A stretch of 64,000 nt of DNA, from contig ML680037.1 in assembly GCA_007922225.1 (NCBI GenBank), positions 4,384,876-4,448,875 on the forward strand, read 5' to 3'. This stretch comes from Emydura subglobosa (Eukaryota; Chordata; Testudines; Chelidae). The translations under genes and the position numbers were made by a program. Under the pieces are notes generated by a model that did not search any database, was not told where the DNA came from, and saw nothing but the letters and a program-made list of their open reading frames with translations. This document shows, in pieces, positions 13,227-25,609 of the stretch (its first letter is position 1; each line of letters begins with the position of its first letter).

Positions 13227-13273
<47 letters not shown>
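13171..13273. repeat. (TG)n microsatellite interrupted by an assembly gap
   Basis: Continuous TG dinucleotides on both sides of ten Ns at 13217-13226. The true length is unknown. Confidence 0.97.
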
Positions 13274-13278
<5 letters not shown>

Positions 13279-13654
13279 GAAGGCAACAGTCTTTGTTTGC
13301 AATCATGGTTTAGTGTGACTAGTTGAAGTCATGATTGCACAACTACTTGGTGGTCTGACAGCAAACACTTTCCCAACATTTCCTGCCTGAGCAATATTAC
13401 ATTGGTGACTGAGAATATCTGAAAATGGTCACAAACACTTAAAATAAACTCATGCCTACTAAATATAGTTTTTTTTCTCTATAGCATCCCGTCCATATCC
13501 AATTGGCTTCATTTATACATTCAGAGCAATCTCTGCTCCATATCCCCATTCATAATTTTAATCAAGGCCCTGATCTTGCACATGGATCTATGCAAGCAGA
13601 CCCCTGCACGTGCAGAGTAACTGGTGGTTCTGGAATGCCCAACTGGAGACTCCT

Positions 13655-13790
13655 TAAAGGGGCCTGATTTTGAGAAACTGCTGGTGCTTTCTGAATATCA
13701 AGTCCCCTTAAAGGGGTCTCCAATTAGACACCCAAAAATTGAGACACCCAAAATCACTACTCACTTTTGAAAATCATGGGCAGCTTTTTA
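13655..13790. mobile_element. Small MITE-like repeat
   Basis: Left end gggcctgattttgagaa and right end ttttgaaaatcatgggc form imperfect inverted repeats, resembling the GGG...TTTTC-type element at 48258-48390. No clean target duplication. Confidence 0.4.
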
Positions 13791-14344
13791 AAGAGTTGCT
13801 TCATGCTTGCTAAATTGTTGTAAAAAATTGTAAAGATCTAAAATATAAGGACTTTATAAAGGTGGTGGTCTTTCTTGTCCTGTCGTGATTTTTTTTGGCA
13901 GTGCATGAGGCTGAGGTTTTAAAAAAAAGGGGGGTGGGGGGGGAATTCAAGTGTGGATTTTTTGCAGTGTAAATACCCCTTGGTGTGAATCAGGCCTATT
14001 ATTAGGTTACAAGTGAGCTGTTTGAAACTTACTAGGATGTTGCTGAGAATTTGGAGCTACTGGCAATTAATAGGAGTATTGATTGATTTAAAATTGAACA
14101 TGTTTGATAGTGCTTAGACATATACCAATAAATAACATGAATCATTTACCCTTCGGCCAAACACAGTGCCATAATGGTTATAGAAGAAAGCTAGGCTTCT
14201 TCCCAGTGCCCTGCATTGCATTCTAGGGAATTGGAGAGGTGTTTCTGCCTCCCCTTCCACTGACTGTGAAGTAAGAACAGTTAAATATAATGCCTAAAAT
14301 ATAAACTTTGTTTTCTTTATGAAAAACATATTACCCCCTCTAGT

Positions 14345-14577
14345 GGGGCTTCTGCCCCAGGAAGAGGCCAAGAGGGTCCTTGGAGAAGCAGCCAATGGGA
14401 AGGAGCTGTGGGATAGCCAGTCAGGAGCCCATAAAAGGAAGCTGCCAAGCAGGACAGAATCAGTCAATCCCAGGAGTTCAGGGAGGGGAAGGCAGGCTGC
14501 CTGGCAAGCAGAAGGTGGTCAGCACCTGAAACAGAGCAGTGGCTGACTGCTGGAGCTCAGCAAAGCAGATGCCCTGA
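14345..14577 (+). repeat. 5' LTR-like direct repeat
   Basis: Shares ccttggagaagcagccaat, gggatagccagt, ataaaagg, agctgccaagcag, gtggctgactgctggagc and cagatgccctga with 16139-16387. The TATA-like box is at 14431-14438. Confidence 0.65.
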
Positions 14578-15802
14578 TACAAGGGTGGAAGAGGTACTGG
14601 GGCTGCAGGGAAGTGGCCCAGGGAAGTATGTCAAGGAGTTGGGGGAGCGGTGGTGAAAGCTGGTCACAGTCTAGGGTCCCTGGGCAGGTCCCTCCCTGCC
14701 TCCCCCAGGCTGCTGTTGGAGTCGTGGTAGACTGCAGTGGCCACTGCAGTAAGTGGCAGAACCAGTTCTGCAGAATCCCTCAGAAGGGGGGGAAACACAG
14801 ATTGTGGATTGGCCGGCGGGCCGGGTCAGGAAGAGGATGTGTTGGGCCCTGACGATGGTGAGAAGGACCACCGGTGAACCCTGATGAAGTGTGACGGCGC
14901 ACGCCCATGGACGTGGACATCTGCTTGAGTTATTCCCCAGATCACCAGCAGGAGGTGTCAGTCTGGCGGTGAGTGCTGTGAGTCCATCACAAGTGGTGGA
15001 GAATGCAGGCACATGGTCACCCCGATATAAGGGGTGGGACAACAGACCATGGGGACAAGCACCCGGATTAGTAATTGAGAGACAGAGTGGGGCAGGAATG
15101 ATGGAGCCGTAATATGCAGAGGTACTTTTTGCTGAGGGGAGCAAAACCCTCCCTAGCTGGGCCATGGACTGGTCAACAGCAGCGAAGGGGACAGATAAAC
15201 TGTTGGGGTAAATCCAGGTCCTGCTGACGCAGGTCCTGAAGAACCAGCAGAGACTATGGGAGGCAAACTGGTGCCCAGAAGAGTATTTGCTTGAGTTGGC
15301 AGAGCAGCAGCACTACCTAGTTTGGAGCTGGGGAGGAGAGAAAGAAAAAGGCCAAAAGGGCAAGAGATATGAGAGAGGACCCAAGGTCTGTACTGTTACC
15401 TCTGTGACCAGCTAGGTTATCTGCAGAGGGGCTGCCTCTATCGAGGGGGGTGGTGAAAGCCTTACCCAGCGAGTGGGGCGGAAAGGAAGCCCAAGAGAAT
15501 CCCACCTGTGAAGGGAACAGGGAGGGGATGGGTATGTTGGGCCTGTGGGCTCGAAGGGCACCAACGGAAGGAATGCCCAGACAGGAACAAAAAGGAAAAG
15601 GCCAGTCCAAGGGAAGGATCTCAGCAAGGGAGGCCTGTGGCCCGGAAGAGACCAAAAAGAGACCAAAAAGGCATTGCCCCCTGAAGCGAAGGTGGGCTAA
15701 GAAAGGGATGCCTGGGAGCCAGCTGAGGTCTGAAACTGACCAGCAGGGTGGGCCAGTAGGGACTTAGGGCCTGGCTGAGAGGTATCTCCCACACCCAGCT
15801 GG

Positions 15803-16120
15803 GTGCGAAAGGGAGACAGGGGTAAGATGACAGGGACAGAGAGGGCCCAGTCAGATAAGGGTACCTACGTGAAGGCTGAACAGGATGAGGAAGGAACCCA
15901 GATCCTGGAGGAGAGGGTGCTAGGGGATTCAGGGGTACAGATCAGAAAGCTACAAGAGATGCTGGTGGCTATGGAACAAGTGCTGCAGATCGCCCTGAAG
16001 GAAAAGGAGGAAGTGTGCCTGTGCTTGAAAAAGATGGAAAAGCAAAAGGAAACCCTGAAAGGCCATCTCCAGGTGGCACAGAGCATGAGGCATCCCTACC
16101 CCCGAAGATGGCAGTCTTGA
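15803..16120 (+). CDS. 105-aa coiled-coil ORF within the LTR element
   Basis: An open frame between the gag remnants and the 3' repeat. Roughly residues 45-95 are charged with regularly spaced hydrophobics (IRKLQEMLVAMEQVL, KEKEEVCLCLKKMEK), as in a coiled coil. It lies in a different frame from the zinc knuckles. It could be a displaced piece of gag or an accessory ORF of the family. It is not a host gene. Confidence 0.35.
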   Translation: MRKGDRGKMTGTERAQSDKGTYVKAEQDEEGTQILEERVLGDSGVQIRKLQEMLVAMEQVLQIALKEKEEVCLCLKKMEKQKETLKGHLQVAQSMRHPYPRRWQS

Positions 16121-16138
16121 GAGGGAGGGTGTGTGACT

Positions 16139-16387
16139 GGGCTTCTAATCCCCACTGGCCAGGAAGGGGTCAAAAGGGCCCTTGGAGAAGCAGCCAATTG
16201 GAAGGAGCTGCGGGATAGCCAGTTGGGGCCCGGAGCCCAGGATAAAAGGGAGCTGCCAAGCAGAACAGTGACAGTCACTCCCAGGAGCTTGGGGAGGGAA
16301 GGCTGGCTGCCCTGCAGGCAGAAGGAGGTCAGCACCCAAGACAGAGCAGTGGCTGACTGCTGGAGCTCAGCAGAGCAGATGCCCTGA
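16139..16387 (+). repeat. 3' LTR-like direct repeat
   Basis: Partner of 14345-14577, with the TATA-like gataaaagg at 16241-16249. Similarity stops at cagatgccctga, where the element appears truncated. Confidence 0.65.
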
Positions 16388-17584
16388 GGTTTGGTCCAGT
16401 AAAAGATCAGAATGCTAGGTATATAATGTTTTAATCTCTTGAACTCATATCAATTGTAAGGAACTACAGGTGAAATAAAACCCCCTGCCTTGAGAGCAGT
16501 GTTGTAGCAGATAAACGAAGGTTGCCTGTTGCTAATTTCATTAGGTATAAACAAATCCTTTAAGAGGTATATCCTATTTTATGCTGGCATGAAGGCAGAT
16601 CCTTCTCTTCTAACCCTCTCCCCTGATGCAAAGCACTATGAGCCAAATTTGGTACAAGGGAGTCTTCTAAAAGTGTGAAGTTGTGCAATTGGGGCAGTGG
16701 AGCTGTTCTATGGTGGCTGTTGCTACTTCAGCGCTACAGTGACATCTGCAGCATTTCATGATTGTGTTGTGGATGGGGAGAATGGCTGATGGTTTTGCAT
16801 AGTAGCAGATATGCTTGAGCAGCCACGCAGTGCAGTGAGCCCTGTAGAGCAGATCTTCGCAGAGTTCAGGGAATGTGGTCCTTGCGTGCAGATTCCTTCC
16901 ATGCTGCTCTTTCCCTATATCTTCCCTGTCTGTCTCAGTTCCTCCATTAAACCTGCGTGATGATAGTGGTAGGTTGTTCTAGGTGTTGGAGCCTGTAGCA
17001 GTTGCCTACTTCTGCAGGCCTGAGAAGCTGAAAAGGATGACTCATCAGCAAGTATTGGGTCTGCTGCCTGAAACCAAGAAGAGGAAGGTGCTGGGACTTG
17101 GAGGAATCTAAATTCCGCACATTCTCCATTTAAAAAAAAAAAAAAAAAAAATTAAAATAGATCCATGTTGGGTAAAATTTAAGTTATAAGCACTTCAAAT
17201 TATTTCTCACAAGACTCACTGCCCAACCTTCCAAGACCCTATACTCAGCTCAGTGATATTTCTCTGTTCAGAGGCAATGTGCTAATTTTTGAACACTGCA
17301 TGCCATCAAATTCAAAATCACAGCAAATGTCCAATTACTGGGCAGAATCCTGCTGATTTTGGGGAAAATTGGAAAACCAGAAGAGGGAAATGGGGGACAC
17401 ACAGACCCCCTTGCATCTGTCTAGCAGACTTAGCAGCTTTAACCACCTCTGTAAATATCTGTAGATCAAAGAAACAGTTGGTGACAGTCATTGACACCTT
17501 CCAACATAACAATAACCCATTGGCGTGGCCCAACAGAGTTTAACATGTTGACGACCTGAATGATAAAAAAGAAAATAAATAAGA

Positions 17585-17960
17585 ATGGGGATTGTGGGGG
17601 GCACTAGGGAGGCATAGTGGGGAATGGGGTGCATACAGAATGCCTGATGGGGAGGGAGAATGGAGTCCCTAGTATGGGAGGGCACAGAGCAGCTAGTATG
17701 GGAGAAGGGGTAAATGGGGGGGTACATAGAATCTTTAGATGGGGAGACAAGGGGGATTCCTGGTATGGTAATAGGATTTGAGGGGGTGGGGGGGCACAGA
17801 GCCTTTGGTGTGAGGAAGAGGATTGATAGGGGAGGTTGCAGAAGTTGCTGAAATAGAGACAGATAGGAGGGTGGTTCCCTGGGAATCTTGCAGCTTGGAA
17901 TGGAGGGATGCAAGGTGTCCCTGGTGTGTGTAATGCACTCAGCTACAGAAGCAATGAAGT
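17585..17960. repeat. Decayed G-rich tandem repeat
   Basis: Imperfect recurring blocks such as agtatgggag, ggcacagag and atggggag. The minus-strand 174-codon frame over it is Pro/Ser-rich low complexity and not a gene. Confidence 0.55.
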
Positions 17961-18651
17961 GTGCAACTCTCCAGTTGATTTTGCTTGTGGGGGGGAAGGG
18001 AAACTGAAGCAACTTGTGTGCAGTGCAGTATTAGAACTATCTTTGAAGATGGACTCTTTTTTTTTTATTTTCTCCTGAAAATGCTAACCTTTTAGTCGGA
18101 TGTTGAGAGTGGTCACTTCCTCCTTGTGGTTTCCTCTTTCTTCAGCTCCAAAGCTTAGAATGTGAGTTTCTGTTTTAAAACCGAGCAGAAAGAGACAGGA
18201 GTTACCAGGCATCTTATTTGAAAGTGCTCTTGGTGCTTTGCAAAGCCTTTAATATGACTTAATTGAGGGCTGAAAGCTTGCATTAATCTAGGCAACAGTC
18301 ATAGAGACTCTATGAAAGCGGAGAAGGATTATTTTCCTTTCATTTTTTCATGGTCAAAGATGTGTGACATGAGTTCACCCATTTGCTGCGTTTCTGATGT
18401 TTGCAATCCAGAAAGATCTAGATTTTCCAGAGGGTATCAAAGCATCCTGTTATATCATTATAAACCTTTGGGATTTGTGGAGCACTATTGTCAATGCTGC
18501 TGCATAGTTTGGTATTGGGTAAGTTGCATAGTTGTTCTTGTTGTTGTGATAATGTAGACCCAGATTTCTTTTCAGTTGGACTTGGAAATGCTTTTCCTTA
18601 TTCCCCCTCAAAATCTTTAGTAATTTGGTAAGTATGAAGTAAAAAAATTAC

Positions 18652-18726
18652 ACTCTCTCTCTCTCTCTTTCTTTCTCTCTCTCTCTTTCTTTCTCTCTTT
18701 CTTTCTTTCTTTCTTTCTTTTTTTTT
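18652..18726. repeat. (CT)n / (CTTT)n simple repeat
   Basis: Polypyrimidine tract passing from CT to CTTT units and into a T-run. Confidence 0.95.
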
Positions 18727-20069
18727 AAATCAAAATTCAGTAGAATTTAGAATGTAGCAATTAGGCAGGAAACCAGATTAAGTTTCTAGTGCTTTGCAAC
18801 TCCAGGCTGAGGCATGACTATTACTCATTATTTGAATAGCATATACACATTTCTAAAGACTGCATATAGGAATATCATATATACTCGTACTAGTCTCTCT
18901 TTGAAATCTTGTGGAAGATTTCCCCTTTCCCTCTCACCCCCTTTTCTTATTTCTACACATTAATATCAGACAGTAGTTGGCAGGTTGTGCTGTTGGAGGC
19001 CAGAGCTCTTTCACCAACTGGCCATTTCTGTGAGGATGACCTGCATTTCCATTAGCACAGTACATCCGAACTGGCAACAGAATACACTTTAAGAGCAGAC
19101 TGGTTGCGGAGTGTTGTGTCAGAAATAGTTTTAAAACATTTTGGATTTTCATTCCATTTCACTGTAAATGTAATTTCACTGTATCATATGGCAAGGTGGT
19201 AACACTTGCCTTGCTTGATTACTTTGAGTCTCACTTTCATGGAGTCCATGCCACAGCAAATAAGAAGAGAAAAAAATGCCTTAAATTCAAATTAGATAAA
19301 TGTCTGCCCACCTTGTATATTTCATGTACATTATAAGCAACACAGAGTTTGTTTTTACACTGCAAAACTATTGAAGATTTAAAATCCCAATGAAAGAAGT
19401 TTTTCTTCACATGAAAATCAGAATAATGATCCATGTCTAGGGCATCTTGTGCTCTGGATTTCCCAGATAACTTTGCTGTGACATGCACTACACTGTTTCA
19501 CAAATTACTTCCATTTTCATCAGTGACTGGTTTGGGGGACATTGAATATTTTATGCCTGGCCTTGCTGTGAATGCTCTGCTGTTGTATCACTGATCTACA
19601 AGTAAGATGATGGCTGCCTGAGGTATTTCTGAGATATTATTTACTTAGAAGTAAAGAAAGCAAAATGGAAAAAGGAGGGCAGTGTTACTGTATGCTTCAG
19701 AGGGGCCTTTTCCATGTATAATGGGCTACTTATGACTGTGTTCCTCTGTTTTGTTGGAATTTTTCCTGGGTCCACTAGTCTGGCATCAACTAAGTTCAAA
19801 GTATGCCCAACCATGACAGTGTTACTAGTTGAAGACTGCCCAGGGAGTGCCAGTTTGCTGTACTACATTTTGCTATTACTATTTGCATTAGAAGAATCTT
19901 GAAGAGGCGATCTGATGATCACCAGGTAAGGGATAAAACAACCATAGTAACTTGTCAAGGTTAACAAGTTTTGGATTCCTCTTGCATTTATAGATGTGGC
20001 AGCTTTTTATACACTGACTTCTTGAGAGGTCTCCTGTTAGCATGATCTATGAACATTCACAGTCCCTTA

Positions 20070-20085
20070 CCCCCCCCCCCCCCCC
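20070..20085. repeat. C16 homopolymer
   Basis: Sixteen consecutive Cs in otherwise AT-rich sequence; the length may be a sequencing estimate. Confidence 0.9.
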
Positions 20086-20554
20086 ACCACCACAAGGATG
20101 GTGGGTGCATGTTTGTTGCAGCTCATATTTTTGTCCATTTAACATGAGGTGGTAGCAGTGCAGCCTCAAAGAAAGGAAATTGCTTCTGTTTCATGTTTTG
20201 CCAAACAAAATTAATGGTCAAATTAAAAATGAGAAAATAATGTGAATATATGCATAAAAGCTTTGCTTTCACTTCTAATGATAATGAGGCACTGAACCTG
20301 TGGTGGAGCAATAAAATGGCCTTTTTCAGATGCCCTAAGTTAACTAGATACTAGTTACAACTATTAAACAGTTTGCTGAGAAATCTCATAAGGTTTTGAG
20401 GTAAGGCTACTGCTTAAAGGGAGCCAAAGAGAAATGCTAGTGTATACTGAGACTTTTAATTGAACAAAAGGACCTTTCGCTCCTGGTTTAGAGGGAGTTA
20501 CTAAAGAGAGGAAACCTCTGTGCGTTTAGTATCCCCAACTTTTATTATTTGCTT

Positions 20555-20700
20555 TACTGTAGCACCTAGGAACCTTAGTCATAGACCAGGGTCCCCTTGT
20601 GCTAGGTTCTGTACAAACAATATAAAAAGAGAGTCCCTTCCCGAGGAGCTTACAGTCTAAGACAAGAAACCACAGATGGGTATAGAAGGAGGGGGAAGTA
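20555..20700 (-). mobile_element. Ancient amniote SINE/L2-type repeat fragment
   Basis: Contains tagcacctaggaacc, ccttgtgctaggt, ctgtacaaac and gaggagcttacagtctaa, the arrangement of a widespread amniote repeat, antisense here. A sense copy is at 55655-55785. Confidence 0.55.
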
Positions 20701-23700
20701 TAAGTGAAAATGAGAGACCATGTTGGGTAGTGTGATAAGCAGTGTTCTCTGCACTTTGAAAATAAATTAAAAAATAATTAATTTAGCTTGTCTAGATACT
20801 GTGAACATCTTAGTGTAAAATAAATGAGAACCTTACATGTTAATATGTTCTGTGTATCTAATAGCTGCATACTGCTTTTCTCTCAGTTCTGACATCTCTC
20901 TCCAGGGTCTGTGTGTGTCTTAACTTCCTTAACGTTACCTACTGGGTGATAATCAAGTTTGGTGCATTCTGTTGCTTGTGTTCCTATTTATATCTGATAC
21001 TTAAGTTCTCAGGGTGTAGCATTCTTTATCTGCATGTGGGATAATACCTCATGTATTAGCTGGGATGTTAGTCCACAATTACAATAGTGTAATTAGACTG
21101 CAATTCTTTAAATTCCTAATTCACAACACTGCATAACTTTCTCTGGGTCTGCATTTGGGCATATCAAACGGTGTCTGCGCATTTCAGCAAACTCTTTTGT
21201 CCCTCTGTAAAAGGACTGGAAAACTGAACTCTTTTTTGCATCAAGAGCAAGAAATTCTAGTAGTTACTTTCAGCACTTTTAGATCTTTTTCAAAGGATGT
21301 TTCCTCCATATTCCCGTATGTGTCTGAATAACTTCTTACTTAGAGCAAGACTTTTATCTTCCTGATTGCTTTTTTTCCATCTAAAGTCCTTGTCCTCCTT
21401 GATGCTGTCTGCATTATGGACTTAATATTTTTTTCTTAATTTCCCATAGCTGCTGTAGGAGTGGTGGAAATGCTAATATCGCTAGACCATCAGCACTTTA
21501 GCTATTGCCATCTAGATGTGCTTTGAGCTTGTAAATGACCAAGTGGTTAAAATACTGGTGATCAGACTATATAAGTGCTTCCGTTGTTGTGTCTGTTCTT
21601 GTAGATGGTAGGAAATCTTGAAGGGGAAAAAGTATCTAGTGTAGTAGATGTAGCCTTGTTTTTTGACTAAGTTTGTCAGTTTATTACAGTTGGTGTCAAG
21701 GTCGGAGTGTGATATGAGAGAGAGTGACTTCATAATAACACCAAGAGAGAAGCAGTGGAAGAGTAAATCCTATTTCTAAGTAGCTTGATTGTATGGCCCA
21801 GCAGCAACCAATGTGCATTTTTCCACCTTTTATTGCTCTGGGAACAAGAGAGGAAGACTGGCTAGATTTTCTGTACAACTGTACAGGCTGCTGCATGGGT
21901 TAACAGACAGGCTCCTCCGGGATATTTTGAGTACTTCTGAACTTCATTAAGGCAGGTTGTTGTGCAAGATCCAATGAAAGAAACTTGGTAAAGTGTGGTG
22001 GAAAAAAGGCAGACCGACAAGTGTATGATTTGATCTCACTGACTTTTAGGAATATATTTTAAAAGGTTGAGGCAGACTTTGAAGTTTGTGGGAGAAAAAA
22101 GAGCAAGAATGACTGGAGGGAAGATGTGTTTCTGAGATCACGTTTGAGACAACCTTAAGAAGCTATGAAAGTATTGTCATGCAATCTACCATAAGAGTGG
22201 GGGGCAGTCAACTGTAACATGAAAATTGGAGTCCAGAATCCAGAACTTTCAGATCTGTAAATGCAAGTGTTCATGAGAAAGAGAAGTTGAAATTGAAATG
22301 ACATGTTCTGCTTATTAAATATTACTTCATAGTGAGACAGTTTGATTATGAACATCTGGGTGAACAAGATATTTAGGCATTACAAACTAAGTATAAATGG
22401 CTACTCTGTTCAATTATGACTATAAGAATGAACAAACCCCATGGGAAACAAAAAAAAACAAAAAAAAACCTGAAAATAACTACTTTACAGTGTATGACTA
22501 TAATCAGTGTGCATGCAAAATAGGAAGAGGTTTTCTGCTTCTGTTTATGCATCTGAACAAGGGTCTAAAAGGGCTAACAGTCTAGTCTAGTTCAAATTGC
22601 GCAAGTGTCAAAATAATGACACAGTTTCTCAGAAGATCTGAATAAAAAAAGGATTACTACTGAATCTTTCCTGTCTTAACATGTTCTTGGATTGCAACCT
22701 TTAAAATATAGTGCCGAAAGCCCCATAGCTATGACTTTGACACGGGGGTTAGACTGCATAACAAGGACGCAGTTGTACTTGCCTTCGGAAGTTCATGTAG
22801 TTAGTGGAAAAATGCAATCTCAGTCAGAAGGCTCTTTAATACTTTATGGTTGTGAAATCAGGAAAAATAAGTTGCATATTTGTGATCATTCAGTATAACA
22901 GATATTCAAGTATTCAAAAAATTTAAAAAATCAGAAATATAGAAGTATAGATCTTAACATGAAAGTGCTATGTTACGTAAAGATTGTTCATGGAAACTTG
23001 AAGTCTTCTTGAATAATGGCATCTGAATTCTTCCTCAAAGAAATCCAGGTTCAGTTCTGAAGTCACTTTCGTATGATGGAGGAATTAATTTTCTCTTAGT
23101 TTCATAGGTCATGCTCATCCTTTGGTATGATAAAATTACTGTCAGACAAGAAAAGAAAATCTCACAAGTTGCAGTTAATGCTCCAAGCAAGACCGCCATT
23201 GACATTTCAGAAACACATGGGACTTTTTTTTTAACTCCTTGGCAGCACCTAGAACTTCTCAAATTATAAGTCTCCATATAGTAAATCACTGATGTATAAG
23301 AGAAATTGAAAAGAATTTGAAGAACACATCTATCACTGTGGAATTCTTTTCTCACATGAGTGACCACCAGAAGTAATTGGTGATTCAAGCAGTGAGTGTG
23401 AGCTTTTGGTTGACTAATTTCTGTTGTAAAAATATTTAACACCTCCTTTGTACCCTGACATAATTTTGGCACCATTGAAGCAAGACCATAAGGTATTTTG
23501 ATGGTCAAGACCCTGTTCTCTCCTTGGGGTGTCTGGACCCTAATTGTCACAGAAATGTAGAAATAGCAAAAAATTACCCATATTTCTATTTCCCTTGCTG
23601 CACTCTAATCAGCCATTGCATTGAAATGGATTAAACAGTTTTCATATTTTGAGGAAACCTTTGCCTTGAAACAGTACATTTTTCCAATTGCAGGATTCAG

Positions 23701-25563
23701 ATTTGATTAAAAAAAACCATATCCGCTCCCATTCCCCCAGCATTGCCTGGGCATGCATACATCTGATAAGGAAAACAAAGGGTATTCTCAGTTTTAACAG
23801 TGATGGTATTCTCAACTCTGTTGCCTGTCAAACTAGGAGTTCCCCTTGACTCTGCAGTAATGTCACAGTCGCTGGAGCCTGGACAATTCATCTGAGGTTT
23901 CTTCTGGGCTCTAAAGGAGCATTCCCGTTCTAATCAGCTCATCCATGCTCTCTCATGTGTGCCAAACAGAGCTTTCTCCTCTCTTCATCTCTCCCCTCCA
24001 AACATGTAGGTATGATCTATTGACAGAAACTCCAGCACCAAACCCTGTATCCCCACTTTGCTACTTTGTATATACTTTTGTAAGCCTCCCTGCAGAGGCC
24101 CTGTCTGCAGACACTTTCTTACCAGGGTTACACTTTTATTACAGCAGCAACATAAAGCAGTTGCCACACTTCATTTTGCGGAATCACCGTCAATAACATT
24201 TTCCTCACCACACCCCCAACTACCGGAATTATGACTACTAAACTGTGGCTTTAGACCTACAATCATTCATCTGAGGGAACTCAGACTAAGAAACTGGGCG
24301 CGGGAAGGGGGGGGGGGGAGAATGTGGAACGTGTCTTATTTCTACAAGGGGGAGGGCAAAGAAATATGAGGGGGGGAGGGGGGAAAGTGCCTTCCTTTGC
24401 CCCTCCTTAGTGACAAGCCTCACTTAGTGATCCAGTGTGTAAAAGACCAAGAGTATATTTAAAGAGTATATTTTCAAATTGAGTCCTGTGTCCAATGTGT
24501 GGCTGTTGTTTTGAGTTTACCTGCCTGGCTTATGAAGTGTTTTTTAAAGCCATTAAACTTTCTCTTGACACTGTTAACCCCTGTCAAAATTGTGTATTAG
24601 TTTCCATTATATGCAGCAGAGTTGTGTCCGAAATATCAAGAGACAATATGGAATAATGTATATTTGTACAAAAGTTAATGGTGTAACTTTCAGGATTTCA
24701 TTCCCAGGACAGCTTACTGGAAAGAACAATTTACAGTACATAATGCTAGAGGTTTACCAGTGCTGTAATGAAAAGGTACAGACAGATTATTACTGGCAGG
24801 AAATGAAATGTGAATGCAGCTGCTAATGTCACAGGTGTACAATCTTAATTTGCTGCAGCAGTAAAGGGTATGAATAAACTAATAAACTGATCACAAGTGG
24901 CTCAGTGCTGTACAATACTTCAAATGTAAGCTCCTGGAGTACAGAAACATAGCAAGTGTGGTGCACATCCACTACTGGGAATGGCTTCTGCCACAGAGTA
25001 CTATTACTATCATCAGGATGCAAATAAAACAGAGACCATTGAATCTGTGACATATAGGTGCAATTTTTTTTTTTAATAAACATGGTATGTAATCGAATGT
25101 CATACTATTTCAGAACATTTTTATGCAAATGGTTCTACTGACAACCTCCTGGGAAACCTTTTTTTTTTTTTTTTTTTTTAAACTACACTGAGTTGCTAAA
25201 CTGATTTGAAAAAACTTTTTGGATGAGTTTAGTATATGTGTCATGTCTGCATTCTACTTAAAATGTTGAAATTATCTGACTGTTTTCTGTCTGCAGGTAG
25301 GGTTGAAAGGAAACAAGTCAAGAAACTGAGATGTAGCCACATAAAGGACATGCAATGAAGAAGTCCTAGTAGAATTCACCTGATCTTGGTAACTGACCTG
25401 CAATAACTGAGGGCTAGTCTACACTTAAAACTTACAGTGGCACAGCTGTCAGTACAGATGAGTCAGTACAGATGGATGAGTCTTATTTTTATTTTTGTCA
25501 TGCCTTTTCAACAGGAGACAGTTGCTTTTATATTCAGTAGCTGCTCATTAAAAATGTTGACTG

Positions 25564-25609
<46 letters not shown>

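Larger units (their letters stand above)
14345..16387 (+). mobile_element. Nonautonomous LTR retroelement, gag remnants, no pol
   Basis: Two similar direct repeats (14345-14577 and 16139-16387), each with a TATA-like ataaaagg, bracket about 1.6 kb. The interior has gag-type nucleocapsid zinc knuckles at 15394-15435 (CYLCDQLGYLQRGC, with Tyr in place of the His ligand) and 15535-15576 (CWACGLEGHQRKEC, canonical CCHC). Both are in one frame but separated by a TGA at 15454. A 105-codon ORF with a heptad-rich coiled coil follows at 15803-16120. No reverse transcriptase, integrase or protease motif was seen in the 2 kb. Strong Gypsy/ERV affinity cannot be decided from this. The outer ends and target duplication are not resolved; the true 5' LTR may extend to about 14990, before the sequence tggtggagaatgc, which could be the primer-binding region. 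Confidence 0.65.
16388..20554. other. Presumed intron 1, no gene; G-rich and pyrimidine repeats
   Basis: Holds a long A-run near 17131-17150, a decayed G-rich tandem repeat at 17585-17960, a (CT)n/(CTTT)n tract at 18652-18726 and a C16 run at 20070-20085. The rest shows no recognisable coding or RNA signal. Confidence 0.4.

Noticed and set aside
13171..13273. Direct repeats considered as a CRISPR-like array
   Set aside because: Only a dinucleotide microsatellite without spacers, in a vertebrate genome.
14671..15165. 164-codon minus-strand ORF
   Set aside because: Antisense to the LTR retroelement; no domain, and the sense strand explains the sequence better.
17488..18012. 174-codon minus-strand ORF
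   Set aside because: Pro/Ser/His low complexity produced by a decayed G-rich tandem repeat.
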